A stretch of 64,000 nucleotides of DNA. It comes from Sympetrum striolatum. Lineage: Eukaryota; Arthropoda; Insecta; Odonata; Libellulidae. Below the pieces are notes generated by a model. That model did not search any database, had not been told where the DNA came from, and saw only the letters and a program-made list of their open reading frames with translations. Numbering within the stretch: position 1 is the stretch's first letter; each line of letters begins with the position of its first letter. A program made the translations under genes and the position numbers. Positions 1 through 11,920 of this stretch are shown here, piece by piece. The stretch covers positions 806,001-870,000 of the forward strand of contig CANPUZ010000031.1 of NCBI GenBank assembly GCA_947579665.1, written 5' to 3'.

Positions 1-381
1 GACGAACTCTTGACGAAGTGTTTGGGGGGACACACACAAAATGCGAACGAGTCGTTCAACTCTACGGTGTGGCGCATTTGCCCAAAACATTTGCACTCGG
101 GTCGAAAAATTGTCGAAATCGCCGCATTTATGGCTGCAGGGATGTTCAACGAAGGTCAGAACGCGATTTTGGTGGTGATGCAGCAGCTCGATTTGATAAT
201 TGGGCAGCAGTGCAAAATGTACGCAGAGCAGAGTGACGAGAGACAACTCCAGCGAGCGGGCAGGCGACACAGCGAATCGACGAAAGAGGCTCGGACTGCA
301 AGGAAAAATGCATTTTTGGCGGAAAACGAGTTCAATGAGGAGTGCGAAGGGTCGCTCTATGGTGCTGGCATAGCTGACTAA
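1..381 (+). pseudogene. 3' part of a Mutator-like transposase gene, cut by window edge
   Basis: The reading frame is open from base 1 and ends at the TAA at 379-381, giving about 126 residues. Conserved-looking segments are CLGGHTQNANESFNSTVW near the start, the hydrophobic EIAAFMAAGMFNEGQNAIL stretch, and the ending LYGAGIAD. From knowledge of the family, this pattern belongs to the C-terminal part of the Mutator-like transposase domain proteins common in aphids and other arthropods. That family moves DNA transposons by cut-and-paste. Only the end lies in the window, so intactness cannot be judged; I mark it as a fragment. No frameshift is visible in the part shown. The A/T-rich DNA to the right would be the element's 3' flank, but I did not recognise its terminal repeat. 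Confidence 0.6.
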
Positions 382-1102
382 AAAATCGTAACCGTGAGTT
401 TTCATTAAAAGCATTTTTTTCCGTCCAAAAACTTTAGAGCGCGTTTTCTCGAAACCACTTTTTTTCAGTCGGTAATCACGATTGCGAACAAACCGCTACA
501 CTTATAAAGCTCAACCTACGTTCATTTTTTAGATTAAAGTCACTGCTTGTGCTTAAAACTCTGATATCAGTAAAAACTAATTGTTTAAACAATTTTTCAG
601 TCGCTAATAACAACCAAAAAAGGGTGAAAATCCGACTTCCTTTTTTTTTGCATAAAATTGTTAATAAATTTCAATGATTATTAACATTTGCGAGTTTTAA
701 GCACACAACACAACCCTTACCTATAATAAGAAAAATGTTTTATGTGTTTCAGATATTTGGTCTGGGCTGCAGCGTGATTACCGCAAAAGATAATTTTGGC
801 GTAGGGCCTCCAGAAGAAGGCTGCCACAGCCGCCATTTTGAAAATTTTGATAAGTTCAAAATCAAAAATTAAAGTTCAGACATGTATCTTAATAAACACA
901 AATTACCACTTTGCTGTCGCATTGTTTTCTTGTTCAAACAATTTTCAACAAAACGACCATTTTTCAAGGCATTACATAGAGTGCCCCCCTTAAGTAAACT
1001 TTAAGATTCAATTTGATAAAATAGATATTTGACTATTTAATACCAAATAACTATTCCCTTCACTTTTATAAGTTGGATGTAATCTGGAATTGAATATCTC
1101 AC
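382..1102. other. AT-rich noncoding stretch
   Basis: No supported gene. It probably contains the 3' non-coding part of the Mutator-like element and intronic or downstream sequence of the cuticular gene. The motif GTTTAAAC occurs near 580. I see no terminal repeat that would close the transposon. Confidence 0.5.
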
Positions 1103-1314
1103 CTTACAACTCTGTAGCCATTTTCATCTGCTTCGTAACGTACTGTGCGCTCAAAATATCCATCTCTGTATGAATAAGATCCTTTGACGATACCATCATC
1201 TCTTTGTCTTGAAATCATTTGATCATTCAAACTATCTTCCACTGATGAAGAAAAGCTGTACTTTGCATTACGGGCTTGCTCACGGAATAGCTCTTCTTCC
1301 TCCATCTCCTGAAG
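1103..1314 (-). CDS. Internal exon of an R&R-type cuticular protein (chitin_bind_4)
   Basis: Minus-strand exon with an acceptor TTCCCAG ending at 1315 and a donor GTGAGA starting at 1102. It translates to about 70 residues: an acidic start (LQEMEEEE), then KYSFSSSVEDS, then GSYSYRDGYFERTVRYEADE followed by NGYRVVR. The G-S-Y-S-Y...V-x-Y-x-A-D-E-N-G-Y pattern is the core of the Rebers-Riddiford chitin-binding domain of structural cuticle proteins. These bind chitin fibres in the extracellular cuticle. The signal-peptide exon should lie to the right and the remaining 3' exon left of 1103; I could not identify either. The ORF could start at the ATG at 1303-1305, but open frame back to the splice acceptor makes an internal exon more likely. 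Confidence 0.7.
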
Positions 1315-1362
1315 CTGGGAATATAATTTTATTTTTCACTTCATTCCTTTCCTTCCCATTTT

Positions 1363-1395
1363 TACTTTCTCTATATGCGTAGTATAGAGAAAGTA
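1363..1395. repeat. Short inverted repeat
   Basis: Arms 1363-1375 (TACTTTCTCTATA) and 1383-1395 are perfect reverse complements, 13 bp each, around the 7-base spacer TGCGTAG. It lies at the start of a stretch (to about 1740) that reads like an unclassified interspersed repeat. No coding potential. Confidence 0.6.
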
Positions 1396-2683
1396 TTGTT
1401 TATATGAAAAAAATCGACTTCGAGATTTCAACGGGAATACATATTTTGGGGTCCCTAAAACACATTTTGACCATTTTTGGAATGAAATCAGTATGTATGT
1501 GTGTCTGTGTTTGTGGGCACTCTAACTGGTTCTAAATGGGGGTCTAAATGGTTTTTACCATTAGTCATATCAATACCAAACTTCATATACAGCACTGTGG
1601 TTGTTGCTGTCAGAGTTGATTAGTCTTTGGAGTAAATCGGTCAACCGGAAGTCGAGCTTTACTTTTCGAAGCCCGTTTCCGTATTTGCAAAATATCTTCA
1701 TTAATCTGATATATAGGTATATACTATTATTTATAAAAGTTTAAAAAAATGAAATTTACTATAAATTTTGCTTGAAACATATTTTGATTGGTTAGGAGTT
1801 ATTCATGAAATAATGATAAAACCGGAAGTTGCTGATTATAATAATAATAAATGGCCTTTATTCGGGCGAGATTGAGACTAGAAAGTCTCTTCTTACACCT
1901 AACCCATCGTCATATGCGAAACAGAAAGAAAGAGATAGTTTGCAAAAGTACACGAAGAAAACTAGTATGTGGACTGAAAAAAGCCGAAGCTGAGGGCTCA
2001 GGAAAAAAATTTCCACTGCAGGAAAACACTCGCAGGAAGGGGAATGTGAAAAATCTGCGAAACCTGCAGGTAGAAAACTGTATTTTGTGAAGAAGGAGAA
2101 TAAAAGAATTATGAAAGACAAGCAGAGAATAGATGAAAATTAGGACAAAAAGACAATACACATTCACTACAAGCAATCAAATCGAATAAAATATCTTCAA
2201 AAATGACAGTAAATCTGAATACAAGAATTTTAGCATAAAAAAAGATAAAATACAAACGAATATTTCAAAAATAACAAAACAATTAAATACATTAAGGTTG
2301 AGAATGAATAAAAAATCAGAAACCTAGAGTTTACATGACATTGGACAAAGATAATAAGAAAATAAATTTTAAAAATTAAAAAATAAGAATTTAACAACCT
2401 AAATTACCTTACCTTATGAAAATCACCGCTAAACGTCAGCGTATTAGAACTGATTAGAACGCATATAAAAAGAGGGAGTTTCAAATTAACTTAAGTAAAG
2501 TTCTTAAGTGACTTAAAATATTTACGAGCTAGTTTCCTGGAATTCATGGCTGTGAGTTTCATTCACTTTGACTTATGTGAGTCTCCTGGGCTTTGAAATA
2601 AGGTCTATGCTATAAAGAGAATCAGTATAATCGTAGTCTAATTTTAAAATCCTTTCAATTTGAAGCAAATATACTGCACATTG
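1396..2683. other. Noncoding AT-rich stretch, probable old interspersed repeat
   Basis: No supported gene. 1396-1740 looks like a repeat (GT-rich motif near 1495-1520, CCGGAAGT motifs near 1640 and 1822). A short (ATA)n run sits near 1838. A TATA-like motif, CATATAAAAAG, occurs at about 2461-2471 but has no recognisable gene downstream. Confidence 0.4.
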
Positions 2684-2756
2684 GCTCCTGGAGAGCCATG
2701 TGGGTAACGCTCGTGACTCATGAGGAATCAGTCTGATTTCAAATCCTGGTGGGAGC
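2684..2756 (+). repeat. tRNA-like sequence, probable SINE head
   Basis: A 73-base segment with tRNA dimensions. The ends GCTCC (2684-2688) and GGAGC (2752-2756) pair as an acceptor stem, GAGC/GCTC can form a D-stem, and GATTTCAAATCC resembles a degenerate B box. The T-stem pairs poorly, so this is a tRNA-derived SINE head or decayed tRNA, not a functional tRNA gene. Confidence 0.35.
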
Positions 2757-2984
2757 ACATGGGCAAAATGACCTAAGCTGTCAAAGTGCTTTTAACGAAC
2801 TACTACTACTATAGTGCACACAGAGAATTGCATGTGATATCTATTGTTTTCTTTCTGAATGAGCTTGTGACTCTTATTTGACACAGAAATTAGTTTGATT
2901 TCATCCTCATAATTATTTGACAAGTTTAGACCTGCATAGTTTAGCATTCTGAAAGCAGAGCTTTAGTACGCATACATTTGTTGC

Positions 2985-3763
2985 AGATCAAGCCTCTGAT
3001 GTACAAGATGTGCCTCCAATGACATTGCTCCATGCTGTGCGAGGAATTGCCAGAGCATGAGACAGTGTCACTGCAAACACTATTTCTAACTGTAGGAGAT
3101 CAGCTGGTTTTGGTGACACATCAATTATAGAGACAGAGGTCCTACACTACAGGACCTCCTTAGTAAAGAAATGGCACCACTAAATCAATACATTCTAGAT
3201 GCATCCTCTCGTGCTGAGTCATACGTCAAGTGTGACTCTCATGTGATAACGTATAACTGCAGTGAATTTAGTGAAGACGAAGAAGATTAGTATGAATTGA
3301 ACTTAGATATCTTTTCTACAAGCTATGAAGATGACCCAGAAGCACCTTCCACCCCTTACAAGGGATGAATTAAGACACTCCATAAAAGTGCTTCACAATT
3401 TTCAATTGTTTACTGATGGTGTACCTGATTTATTCAATTATTACCTTTCAGGCATTGAGAAAATCACCTCATCTTTCATTGAAACTTCCAAAAAACAAAA
3501 AATTATTTATGATTATTTTAAAAAGTAATAAGTTTAGAATTTTTTTCTGTTGTATTAAACATTAAACTGGATGTATCATTCATTTTATTGAAGTATTACC
3601 TTCCTTTCAATCCCATTTAACTTTAAGCACTGTGTTACTGAACCTGGATTGGTATTGTAGAGATTTAAATTGCTTGAAAGAAAACCTCAAATTTACAAAG
3701 CCCGAATTTTACAAAACGCAAATTTTTGGTTCCCTTCAACTTCGTAAAATTGAGGTTCTACTG
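2985..3763 (+). pseudogene. Decayed Tigger/pogo-type DNA transposon (C-terminal transposase plus 3' TIR)
   Basis: The frame starting near 3019 reads MTLLHAVRGIARA, then a TGA at 3058-3060 where the family has tryptophan, then DSVTANTISNCRRSAGF. This is the C-terminal signature of Tigger/jerky DDE_1 transposases (x-AWxSVTxxTIxNCxRxAGF). A later frame (3325-3528, 67 residues, ending YDYFKK) continues the tail. The 3' end is convincing: 3740-3763 is the reverse complement of a CAGTAGAACCTC-type terminal repeat, followed by TA, the pogo/Tigger target site. The 5' end and its terminal repeat were not found, so the copy is truncated and inactive. Confidence 0.6.
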
Positions 3764-4650
3764 TAATTAGATGATTAGAGTTGTTACCTCATGTTAGGGT
3801 TAAGCTGACAATATTTCCTTATTTGCTGTGTAAGATTTTTATGCAAACATATGTCCTGTCAAGAGCCTTTGCCTGATAGAACATGGATGTCACACATTAA
3901 AAATAAAATAAATTTGAACACATTGCAACTGTTCTAGCATTAAGGAGTTGTAAGTATCTTTCTGTGCTTTAACAAAGGATGGAAAGTGAGAATGGAAATA
4001 TAGAATAGATGGAAAGTATAGAATACCTGCCCGGGAAGTGGGAGACCCAGGTTCGAGTCCCAGCCAAGTCACTATTTCTCACTTCTGTTTTCTACCTGTA
4101 GAAAAGTTAGGTATTAATGCGCTTGTTTTGGAAAACTATTTTGAATTAAAAACAACAGAAGTACAAATTTAGATGATAAGAGGGTAAATACGAGAAATAA
4201 AATATCACATAACTTAATTTTACCCAGAAATAGGAAGTAATGAAAAACGGATTAAAATGCCTGCTCTACTGATTAAACTTCCAAAGGATTTAAGAAACAT
4301 AGAACATGTGAGAACTCATAAAATTAAAGTAATGCAATAGATATTCAATACAATATAATAGTGATATTATTTAAATTGCAACAAAATAATTCCATTTTAA
4401 TATCTATGAATTTCCTTATTTCAATTGTCATGATACTCGTGATACCATATTTATTAGGATGTTCAAATGAGAAGTGTCATTTTGTGCATTTTCATTTGAA
4501 CACTCTAATATCACCAGTAAAAGTTGCTTCCATTCAGCAAGCATAATGATGACATATTTTACCTGCGACTAAAAACTGTGCTAAGTAATTGACATTACAA
4601 AGGTCTCCAACCGTTTCTAAAATTCCAAGTCATTATATCGGGAAGGTCCT
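3764..4650. other. AT-rich stretch with a tRNA-like B box
   Basis: No supported gene. A perfect B-box match, GGTTCGAGTCC, lies at about 4050-4061 within the segment ACCCAGGTTCGAGTCCCAGC. The flanks do not pair as a T-stem, so it is more likely a SINE remnant than a tRNA gene. Confidence 0.4.
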
Positions 4651-4772
4651 TCATCTTAATTCAGTATCCCCCTTTATTTGAATGGTAAGCTCACGTAGGT
4701 CAGCGATAAGCTGATGACACAATCGCAGCACAATATGGACTGCCCCAGAGAAATGAACAAGACCATCAATTG
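4651..4772 (-). CDS. Candidate 3'-terminal coding exon, product unknown
   Basis: The minus strand shows a pyrimidine-containing acceptor ending TACAG, then an open frame of 39 codons (IDGLVHFSGAVHIV... to KGDTELR) ending at TGA 4653-4651. Base composition is less AT-rich than the surroundings and the peptide is of ordinary composition (alternating hydrophobic and charged residues). I do not recognise the protein. Alternatively it is a chance open frame. The candidate exon at 6449-6519 could belong to the same gene, since one of its two open frames has a compatible phase. Confidence 0.35.
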
Positions 4773-5198
4773 CTGTACATTGTAGAAAATTACACCAATA
4801 TCTACATAAATATGAATTGTTTTTAATCTCGGTTAATTTACAGACACTAATGGGTTCTATTAATGTTAAATGCCATATTATCCTTAGCAATATTTGTAGA
4901 TTATTTTACATCCCATATATTTTTACATGCAAATTTGTCTCTATGTTCCCATTTATGAGAAGAGACAGGAAACGCAACACCTGGGTGAGGATGATGGAAA
5001 GGTGGAAGTGGATGCTGGCAAATCGCAAGAAATAATGCCACTTTACTACATTTCTCAACTGGATTCCAAGGGACATAAATAGATCAAAAAAGGATAAATG
5101 GACATTACAAAGCATTTAAGGGTAACCAAGAAAGGCACAAAACAGAAAATTGGAAATTAATTGGGGAGGTCAACTTCCAACGTCTGATTGAAAATGGT
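4773..5198. other. AT-rich noncoding stretch
   Basis: No supported gene. A short plus-strand open segment ending at the stop at 5033-5035 (RRDRKRNTWVRMMERWKWML) vaguely recalls the tail of a non-LTR retrotransposon RT, but is too short to call. Confidence 0.4.
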
Positions 5199-5252
5199 TT
5201 ATAGTGAAATATTTACCATAACCACGTGGTTATGGTAAATATTTCACTATAA
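5199..5252. repeat. 54-bp perfect palindrome
   Basis: Two 27-base arms (5199-5225 and 5226-5252) are perfect reverse complements with no spacer. The centre reads CCACGTGG, which contains the E-box CACGTG. It lies alone in AT-rich DNA. Confidence 0.9.
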
Positions 5253-6448
5253 TAATTCATATTTTTGAAAAGTTTGCCCTACAACTAATTCCAATAAATT
5301 CATACAATTTAGTATTAAATAATTACTCCCAATTAAAAAACTAGAGCATTTAGCAAACATTTTCCTGGAAATTGTTTCTGTGCTCATATAAAATTTAAAA
5401 TTCCATAAGTAAATGTGGTAGATAGAATAAAATATATTCTTAATGTACTTGAGTTGGTTATTCAATTAATATTATCAAATAAACATGGAAGATTACTTAG
5501 AAGTTTGAAAAGAAACAAGTTCCATTTATTGGCCATATTTTCCTTTACTAGCCTTTTTAACAAATTAAATAAAAATTGTTTTAGGAAAATTATTGCAGTG
5601 TAACTTATTGGTAGGCAAATCAATCCAATGACATTCCTGGGCAAAACTTACTAAATTGTAAAGAAATCGACAAATGAATCCATCAAAAACGATATAACAC
5701 CTCATAGAAACTAGACATAGACTTATCTTTTTTTTCATATAAGATTTTTATTTATTCAATTATGATTAAAAATGGAAAATCTTAAGAATATTGTTTACAG
5801 TCAAAGCTAACAAATAAAATATTACGTTGAACATGATGAGATGGGAACAACAAAGATCTTGTTTGTTTAAACATTTCACCTGTTGCATTTTCAGGCAGTA
5901 TTTTGTATTAAATTGACATAAATGCACATATTTATCCCTTTCACTGACACAAAGCTAGAGAACAAACTATAATTAACCTGATCAATCCATACAATACATA
6001 TATCAAACATATTACTGTATTAAAAGAACGCTTATTATATACACACAATGTCATATGCACATTCAAAAGATTCCATGGGAACAAGTAAATAAACAGTTAA
6101 TAAAAGAATATATTATAAGAAAAAACGTTATCAAGATCTTAATTCATTCAGTCGGCTGAATTGTAAGATATAAAGCAATATTTAAAATACACTTCGGTAA
6201 AATTCTACTTTAGAATTTTACCTCCAATTCCATCAAATCAAATTGAAAATACAAATCGTAAACAATAGAATTACAACAGAAAAGATCATTCTACTTACGC
6301 AAATAAAGTTTTTAAATGTTTCTCAGTCTCAAAATCTTGATCAAATCTATTTGGAAAGCTACTTTCATATACACAGTAGTAAAGGAGATATAGAATTTCT
6401 CCCAAACACCGTGAAACTGAAAAATTACCCACATTATTATTAAGTTAC
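5253..6448. other. AT-rich noncoding stretch
   Basis: No supported gene, repeat unit or RNA. All open frames here are short, of low complexity, and shadowed on the other strand. Confidence 0.5.
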
Positions 6449-6519
6449 CTGTTGTGCCTGAATGCTTCGGATTTTGCCTTGGCAATAATATCTTCCACGA
6501 CTTGCCCTTCATCAGGTAC
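6449..6519 (-). CDS. Candidate internal exon, product unknown
   Basis: A 71-bp minus-strand interval bounded by an acceptor (ATTTTAG) and a donor (GTAACT), noticeably less AT-rich than its surroundings. Phase 0 gives VPDEGQVVEDIIAKAKSEAF followed by RHN, a plausible acidic helical segment. A second phase (YLMKGKSWKILL...) is also open and would splice in frame to 4651-4772. I do not recognise the protein. Confidence 0.35.
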
Positions 6520-7703
6520 CTAAAATACTACAAAATAAGAATGAATAATAATCACACTTGAGCATGGAATTAAGTACGAGATTGACAGATTTCGAAATCT
6601 TTACATTAAAACAACTTGATCACAAATACATTCGTTTAATACGAATTCAAATCCCACTTAATCACTTTCAAAGTACCATTACGTTTGATTCTATCATTAT
6701 TAGTCCCTCTATATCTCTCCATCGCCGGGAGTCTATATCAGACTTTTCAGAAAACGATGAATGTTTACATGCTTGAACGAAACTTTAACACCCAGCCATG
6801 TTGTGTCAACGCCACTTCGGAGCGACGACAATCGAAAAGCTAAAACGACACCACAAAGAAGTTAATGTAAATAGTACCAATTTTCACCTAATTCAATTTT
6901 TATAAAATATGCTTGCAATATCAAAATCCAGAAAACTATAAACTTAGCTTACTAGTAAGCACGCCTTCAGATATCGTATTACCGCGTGTTCGACTGTTAT
7001 CAGTATAAGCAAAAAGAAAAATTTTAAAAGCCAACATGCCAAAATTAAACATGAAACTCTTCTCATACATAAAAACCATAAACAAAAATACAATTATGTA
7101 CTAATTACTAATATTTTATGTCAGTTCTTTCAACTGTTGGCCTTGAATATTAAAATTAAATGATGGAAAAATATTGTTTGGTTGCTAAAATCTCAAGAGA
7201 CTCAACGGATGTGACAACGTTGGAAAAACAGTTGAAGCCTGCACTCCGTAAGAAGCATTGTTTACCTTTTAAGACATCTTGTTTTCATTCGTAGCTTTTA
7301 GAAATATATAGGATGTAGTTAACTTATTATGTTAGTTGTTAGGGATTTATTATAATAAATATTCCTTTTTCATTCTTTTAATTTGTCGTTTCTTAAAAGC
7401 AATAGTTCGTTAATTCGTTTTGGCGTAGCAACATTTGGAGTAAATACTTTTTTACCATATTCTGAATACTAAACAGGGAAATTGGCCATAGAGGAAGACG
7501 CTTATAAGGCTCGTTCGGCTCGTTAGCTAGGGGTAGAAAATAATGAAGATCAAGGTAGTACATTGCCGCTCCGTTGTATTAATGATAAAAGCGTGGGAGG
7601 AGATACTATTAAAGTTAAATACTGAGTATTGATGCCTCCGAGACATTCATCTCAAGGAGCAGTGGAGAAAAAAAAACGTATCCAAGAAGAATGTTTCTAA
7701 GTT
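6520..7703. other. AT-rich noncoding stretch
   Basis: No supported gene. Open frames are short and lack family resemblance. Confidence 0.45.
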
Positions 7704-7865
7704 TGGTAAAATTTCACTTTAGGACTGTTTGGGAGAAATTCAATATGATTTGCATAATAAGCCGCAATATTTGTAGTGTCTTCCCTGAAAATTTCATCGA
7801 AAACGGGCTTTTTCTAGTAATAAAAAAAAATAAAAACCAAACAGTCCTAAAGTGAAATTTTACCA
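7704..7865. mobile_element. MITE-like element, 162 bp with 29-bp perfect TIRs
   Basis: 7704-7732 (starting TGGTAAAATTTCACTTTAGG) is perfectly repeated in inverse at 7837-7865. The inside is AT-rich and has no coding potential. No clear target-site duplication was seen, so mobility is inferred from the TIRs only. Confidence 0.6.
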
Positions 7866-8584
7866 TGATTTTGCATTATACTAGATTTTGGTGGTTAAAT
7901 AATTTACATGCAATTAATTGAAGTTTAAATCAAGCTATAAATAAAGGACTCAGTCATTTTCATAATAATATATTTATATGTGTATATAATGACCTACACC
8001 TCTTAATTTATTCTATTTTTGGGCATTATTTCCGAGAAGACGCTCTTGATAGTGCTTTTAATATATCGATAAAATGGTAGACTGTTTGGAAATAATTCAA
8101 TATCTCCCTTGATACTGAATATATTTCAACAAAACCTACACCATGTTGTAGATAAAGGATGGTGGCATATATATAGTATTAAAACGATCATAGTACCTTC
8201 CATTTACAATATATTTCGTTTGAAAAACGACCATTTTTCGACTGATTTTCCGCCATTTTTGATGTTTCCTCGCTTCCCCGGTAGGGCGATTTAGACTTAA
8301 CGCGATTTCAACTCTAACAGACAACCAATACCTATTTCTGTTAAAAGACCTTGGAAGCCAATTGAGCTTGCAAACCAACTATAGCTTGCGATCCGAACGT
8401 GAAGATGACTATCTTTTTCTTAACACAAAGCAACATTTGCGACAAAAACACTGCTTCATTGAGTGAATATTACACTTATTCCGAGATGTGAAACTCGTCG
8501 ATCGCCGCTACATCTGGCGTCCAAATGCCTGAACTATTACAAAAAACATGGTCTCCGGAGGCCATTTCTGTACTCTTTCTGATT
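7866..8584. other. Noncoding flank leading into the array
   Basis: No supported gene. Composition becomes less AT-rich after about 8270. The last 25 bases run straight into array sequence, without a block cap or a junction microsatellite. Confidence 0.4.
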
Positions 8585-9620
8585 AAAATCGGCCGTTTAA
8601 AATGCATTGCGGCGATATTTAAGATTTTTTTTGAACCCTTTTCCGATGGCATCGAAACTTGAAATTTGGCATGGCGTTAGATATCATAATTATATTTCAT
8701 AATCAAATTTTACATATTCCCTTATGGTCCTTGGTTCGATCCCAGAGGGCCATTTGCAAGTCTCAATGCATTTCTTACGGAGATAACGGAAACAAAATTA
8801 AGGTACTTCCCGGCATGCTATCGACTTCAAACTTTGCATGATAGAATAGCCAATCCTTACAAATCAAACTTTGCAATCACAGCTTACAATATTACCTAGG
8901 TTCGACACCAGGTGTCTCTGCAATCAGAAGTTGATCCGATTTTTAGGAATTACTTTGAAACCGTTCCCAAGATCAAATTTTACATATTCGCTGATGGTCC
9001 TTGGTTCGATCCCAGAGGACCATTTAAATTCCTCAATGCATTTCTTACGGAGATAACGGAAACAAATGATAGGTACTTGCCGGCACGATAAAGACTTCAA
9101 ACATTGTATTAAGAAAGATTAAGTGTATACAAATCAAACTGTGCATTCCCAGCTGTCAATGTGTCCTGGGTTCGACACCAGGCGTCTCTACAATCAGTAA
9201 CTGATCCGATATTCAAAAATTATTTTGAACCCTTTCCCAACAATATAGAAACTTGAAATTCGGCATGTAGATAGAGATCATGAATAACTTTCAGAAACAT
9301 TTTTTACATTTCCAAGATCGTCCTTGGTTCGAATCCAGAGAGCCATTTAAATTCGTGAAAATTAGAACGTCTTTTGATGCAGTTGTAGCCCATATTTCTT
9401 CTTGAATTTTCACACATAGTTAGAGATGGCGATGTTCTATTTTGCTGCATAGTAAGTTAAACAGTAAAGACCCGGGGTCGATGCCAGATGATGGAATTTC
9501 AGCGAATTTTAAGAAAAATTTCAATCCATTTTTTTCTTTTCATGGCCGTCCCGATATGATGTCGACATGAAAATAGTGTTGCCGATCTGCTTGCAGTATG
9601 CAAGCAACATTTTACTCGTA
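8585..9620 (+). repeat. Block 1, forward, 5'-truncated edge copy
   Basis: Starts inside M2 just after its B box. B boxes at 8733, 8899, 9003, 9169, 9326 and 9476. The order M3-M4-M3-M4-M5-M6, with one interval of only 104 bp, shows an internal module duplication plus deletion. The M6 box is mutated (GGGTCGATGCC). Confidence 0.85.
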
Positions 9621-9651
9621 TATATATATATACGAGTAAAATTTAGCTTGC
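9611..9651. repeat. Head-to-head junction of blocks 1 and 2
   Basis: TTTACTCGTA, a short (TA)n, then TACGAGTAAA. The hairpin ends of two blocks face each other, so the region 9590-9662 is one large palindrome around (TA)n. Confidence 0.85.
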
Positions 9652-10708
9652 ATACTGCAAGCATATCAGCAATACTAATTCCATATCGACATCATATTAG
9701 GACGGTACTAAAAAAAAAAAGGATTGAAATTTTTCTTAAAATTCGCTGAAATTTCATGGTCTGGCATCGAACCCGGGTCTTATTTGTGAACTTACTATGC
9801 AGCACAATAGAAGATCACCATCTCTAGCTATGTGTGAAAATTCAAGCAGAAATTTGGGCTACAACTGCCTCAAAAGACGTTCAAATTTTCACGATTGTAA
9901 AGTGCTCTCTGGATTCGAACCAAGGACGATCTTGGAAATCTAAAACATGTTTCTGAAAGTTATTTATAATCCCTATCTATATGACGAATTTCAAGTTTCT
10001 ATATTATTGGGAAAGTTTTCAAAATAATTCCTAAAAATCGGATCAACTTCTGATTGCAAAGACACCTGGTGTCGAACCCAGGACCCATTGATAGCCATGA
10101 ATGCCCAGTTTGATTTCTAAGGACTTGCTCTACTAACATGCAAAGTTTGAAGTGGATAGCATGCCAGGAAGTGCGTAAATTTTGTTTCCGTTATCTCCGT
10201 AAGAAATGCATTGAGAAATGCAAATGGCCCTCTGGGATCGAACCAAGGACTATCAGCGAATATGTAAAATTTGATAATGAAACATATTCATGATATGTAT
10301 TGACGTGCCGAGATTCAAGTATCTATGTTATCGGGAATGGATCCAAAAAAAATCTTCAAAATCGCCGCAATGCATTTTAAACGGCCGATTTTTGCCCCGA
10401 CCTAGCAGCGAACCATGGACCATATTCGGCGATGTCTTTTTTATTTTCGTTGGATATCCACGGCATCTAGCGATTCCACAAATTTCAACACTCTACCTTT
10501 CCGAGAAGTGCCTCAAAAAAAATTTCGAAAATCTTCACCATATATCCTTATGGAAAAAATCGGGACTTTGGGGCCTTCTGGAATCGAACCCATGACACTG
10601 AGATTCAAAGTCGGATTTTTTCTTGAGGTTACACCATATGGCCAATATGTCGTAAAAATTTCAAGTCAGTGGCACTTGTGGAACATGCTTAGACTTTTGA
10701 TGCCCTAT
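9631..10708 (-). repeat. Block 2, reverse, cap B
   Basis: Full set of six modules; the M2 B box is mutated (AGCGAACC instead of ATCGAACC). Ends in cap B (GGAACATGCTTAGACTTTTG). Confidence 0.85.
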
Positions 10709-10813
10709 GAATGAATGAATGAGTGAGTGTGTATATAGGTATATCCGGAGAAGCGTCTATATATAATAGATATGGATACATGAATGAATCCGGAGAAGCA
10801 TCTATATATCTAT
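10709..10813. repeat. Junction with two CCGGAGAAGC motifs
   Basis: (GAAT)n-like run, then TATCCGGAGAAGCGTCTATA, ATAATAGATA and a second ATGAATCCGGAGAAGCATCT copy. The same motif marks most block junctions. Confidence 0.75.
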
Positions 10814-11920
10814 TACGAGTAAAATGTAGCTTGCATACTGCAAGCAGATCGACAACACTAATTTTAAGTCGGCATCATATCGAGTGAGTCCTCAAAAGAA
10901 AAAAAATGGATCTAAAATATTCTGATTATTCGCTGCAATTTTTTCGTTCGGCATCGAAGCCGGGTCTTCCTGGTGATACTTACTATGCAGCACAATATAA
11001 GTTCACCATCTCTAACTATCTGAGAAAATTCAAGCAGAAATATTATCTGCAACTGCCTCAAACGACGTCCTACTTTTCCCTTATATTTCTTATGAGAGAA
11101 ATGTTAATGTGCTCTGGTATCGAACCCAGGAATAGTACGGGCTTATGAAAATTTTTTTCTTAAACCAGTTTTAACCATACATCTTCCAGCCAAGCACGAA
11201 CTTCCTATCATTTCGATAAGTCCATCAAAAAAATAATGAAATACTAACCCTATGTATTTTAAACGGGAGACATATTTACCCCCCGGCACCGAACCCGGGA
11301 CTTTCAGGCAATACTTGCTATGCAGCACAACAGAAAAACACCATCTCTAACCGCGTATGCAAATTGAAGCAGAAATATTATCTGCAACTGCCTCAAACGA
11401 CGTCCTACTTTTCCCTTATATTCCTTATGAGAGAAAAGTTATTTTGCTCTGGAATCGAACCCAGGAATAGGACGTTCTTATAAAAAATTTTTTCTAAAAC
11501 TAATTCGTATCATACATCTTCCAGAAAAGCACGAACATCCTATAATTTCAAAAAGTGCATCAAAAAAAATAACGAAAAACTACTCCCATGTATTTTAAAC
11601 GGCGGATTTTTGCATCGTCCTAGCATCGAACCTAGGATATTTTTCATCAAAGTCATAATGGTTTTCAATAGCTCATGACCATGTATAACGGCTCCTAGAG
11701 TTTTGATTATCTTACTATACGGGAAGTATTTTTTATAAATTCCCGAAAATCAAAGCAATGCATTTAAACGGGAAAAATCGGGACTTTGGGGCCCTCTGGA
11801 ATCGAACCCATGACAGTGAAGTTCAAAATCGCAATTTTTCTGGCGGTTACACGTTATGGCCAATGCGTCGTAAAAATTTCAAGTCAATGCCGCTTATAGT
11901 TTAGGCTGTGAATTAGTATC

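Noticed and set aside
1858..2176. Overlapping short open frames on both strands near 1850-2180
   Set aside because: Low-complexity K/F-rich translations of AT-rich DNA, mutually overlapping on opposite strands, no recognised domain.
4040..4075. tRNA gene at the GGTTCGAGTCC box
   Set aside because: Flanking bases do not form a T-stem or acceptor stem; more likely a SINE remnant.
5199..7865. Relation between the 54-bp palindrome and the 7704-7865 MITE (shared GTGAAAT-TTTACC words)
   Set aside because: Only about 13 AT-rich bases are similar; too little to claim one family.
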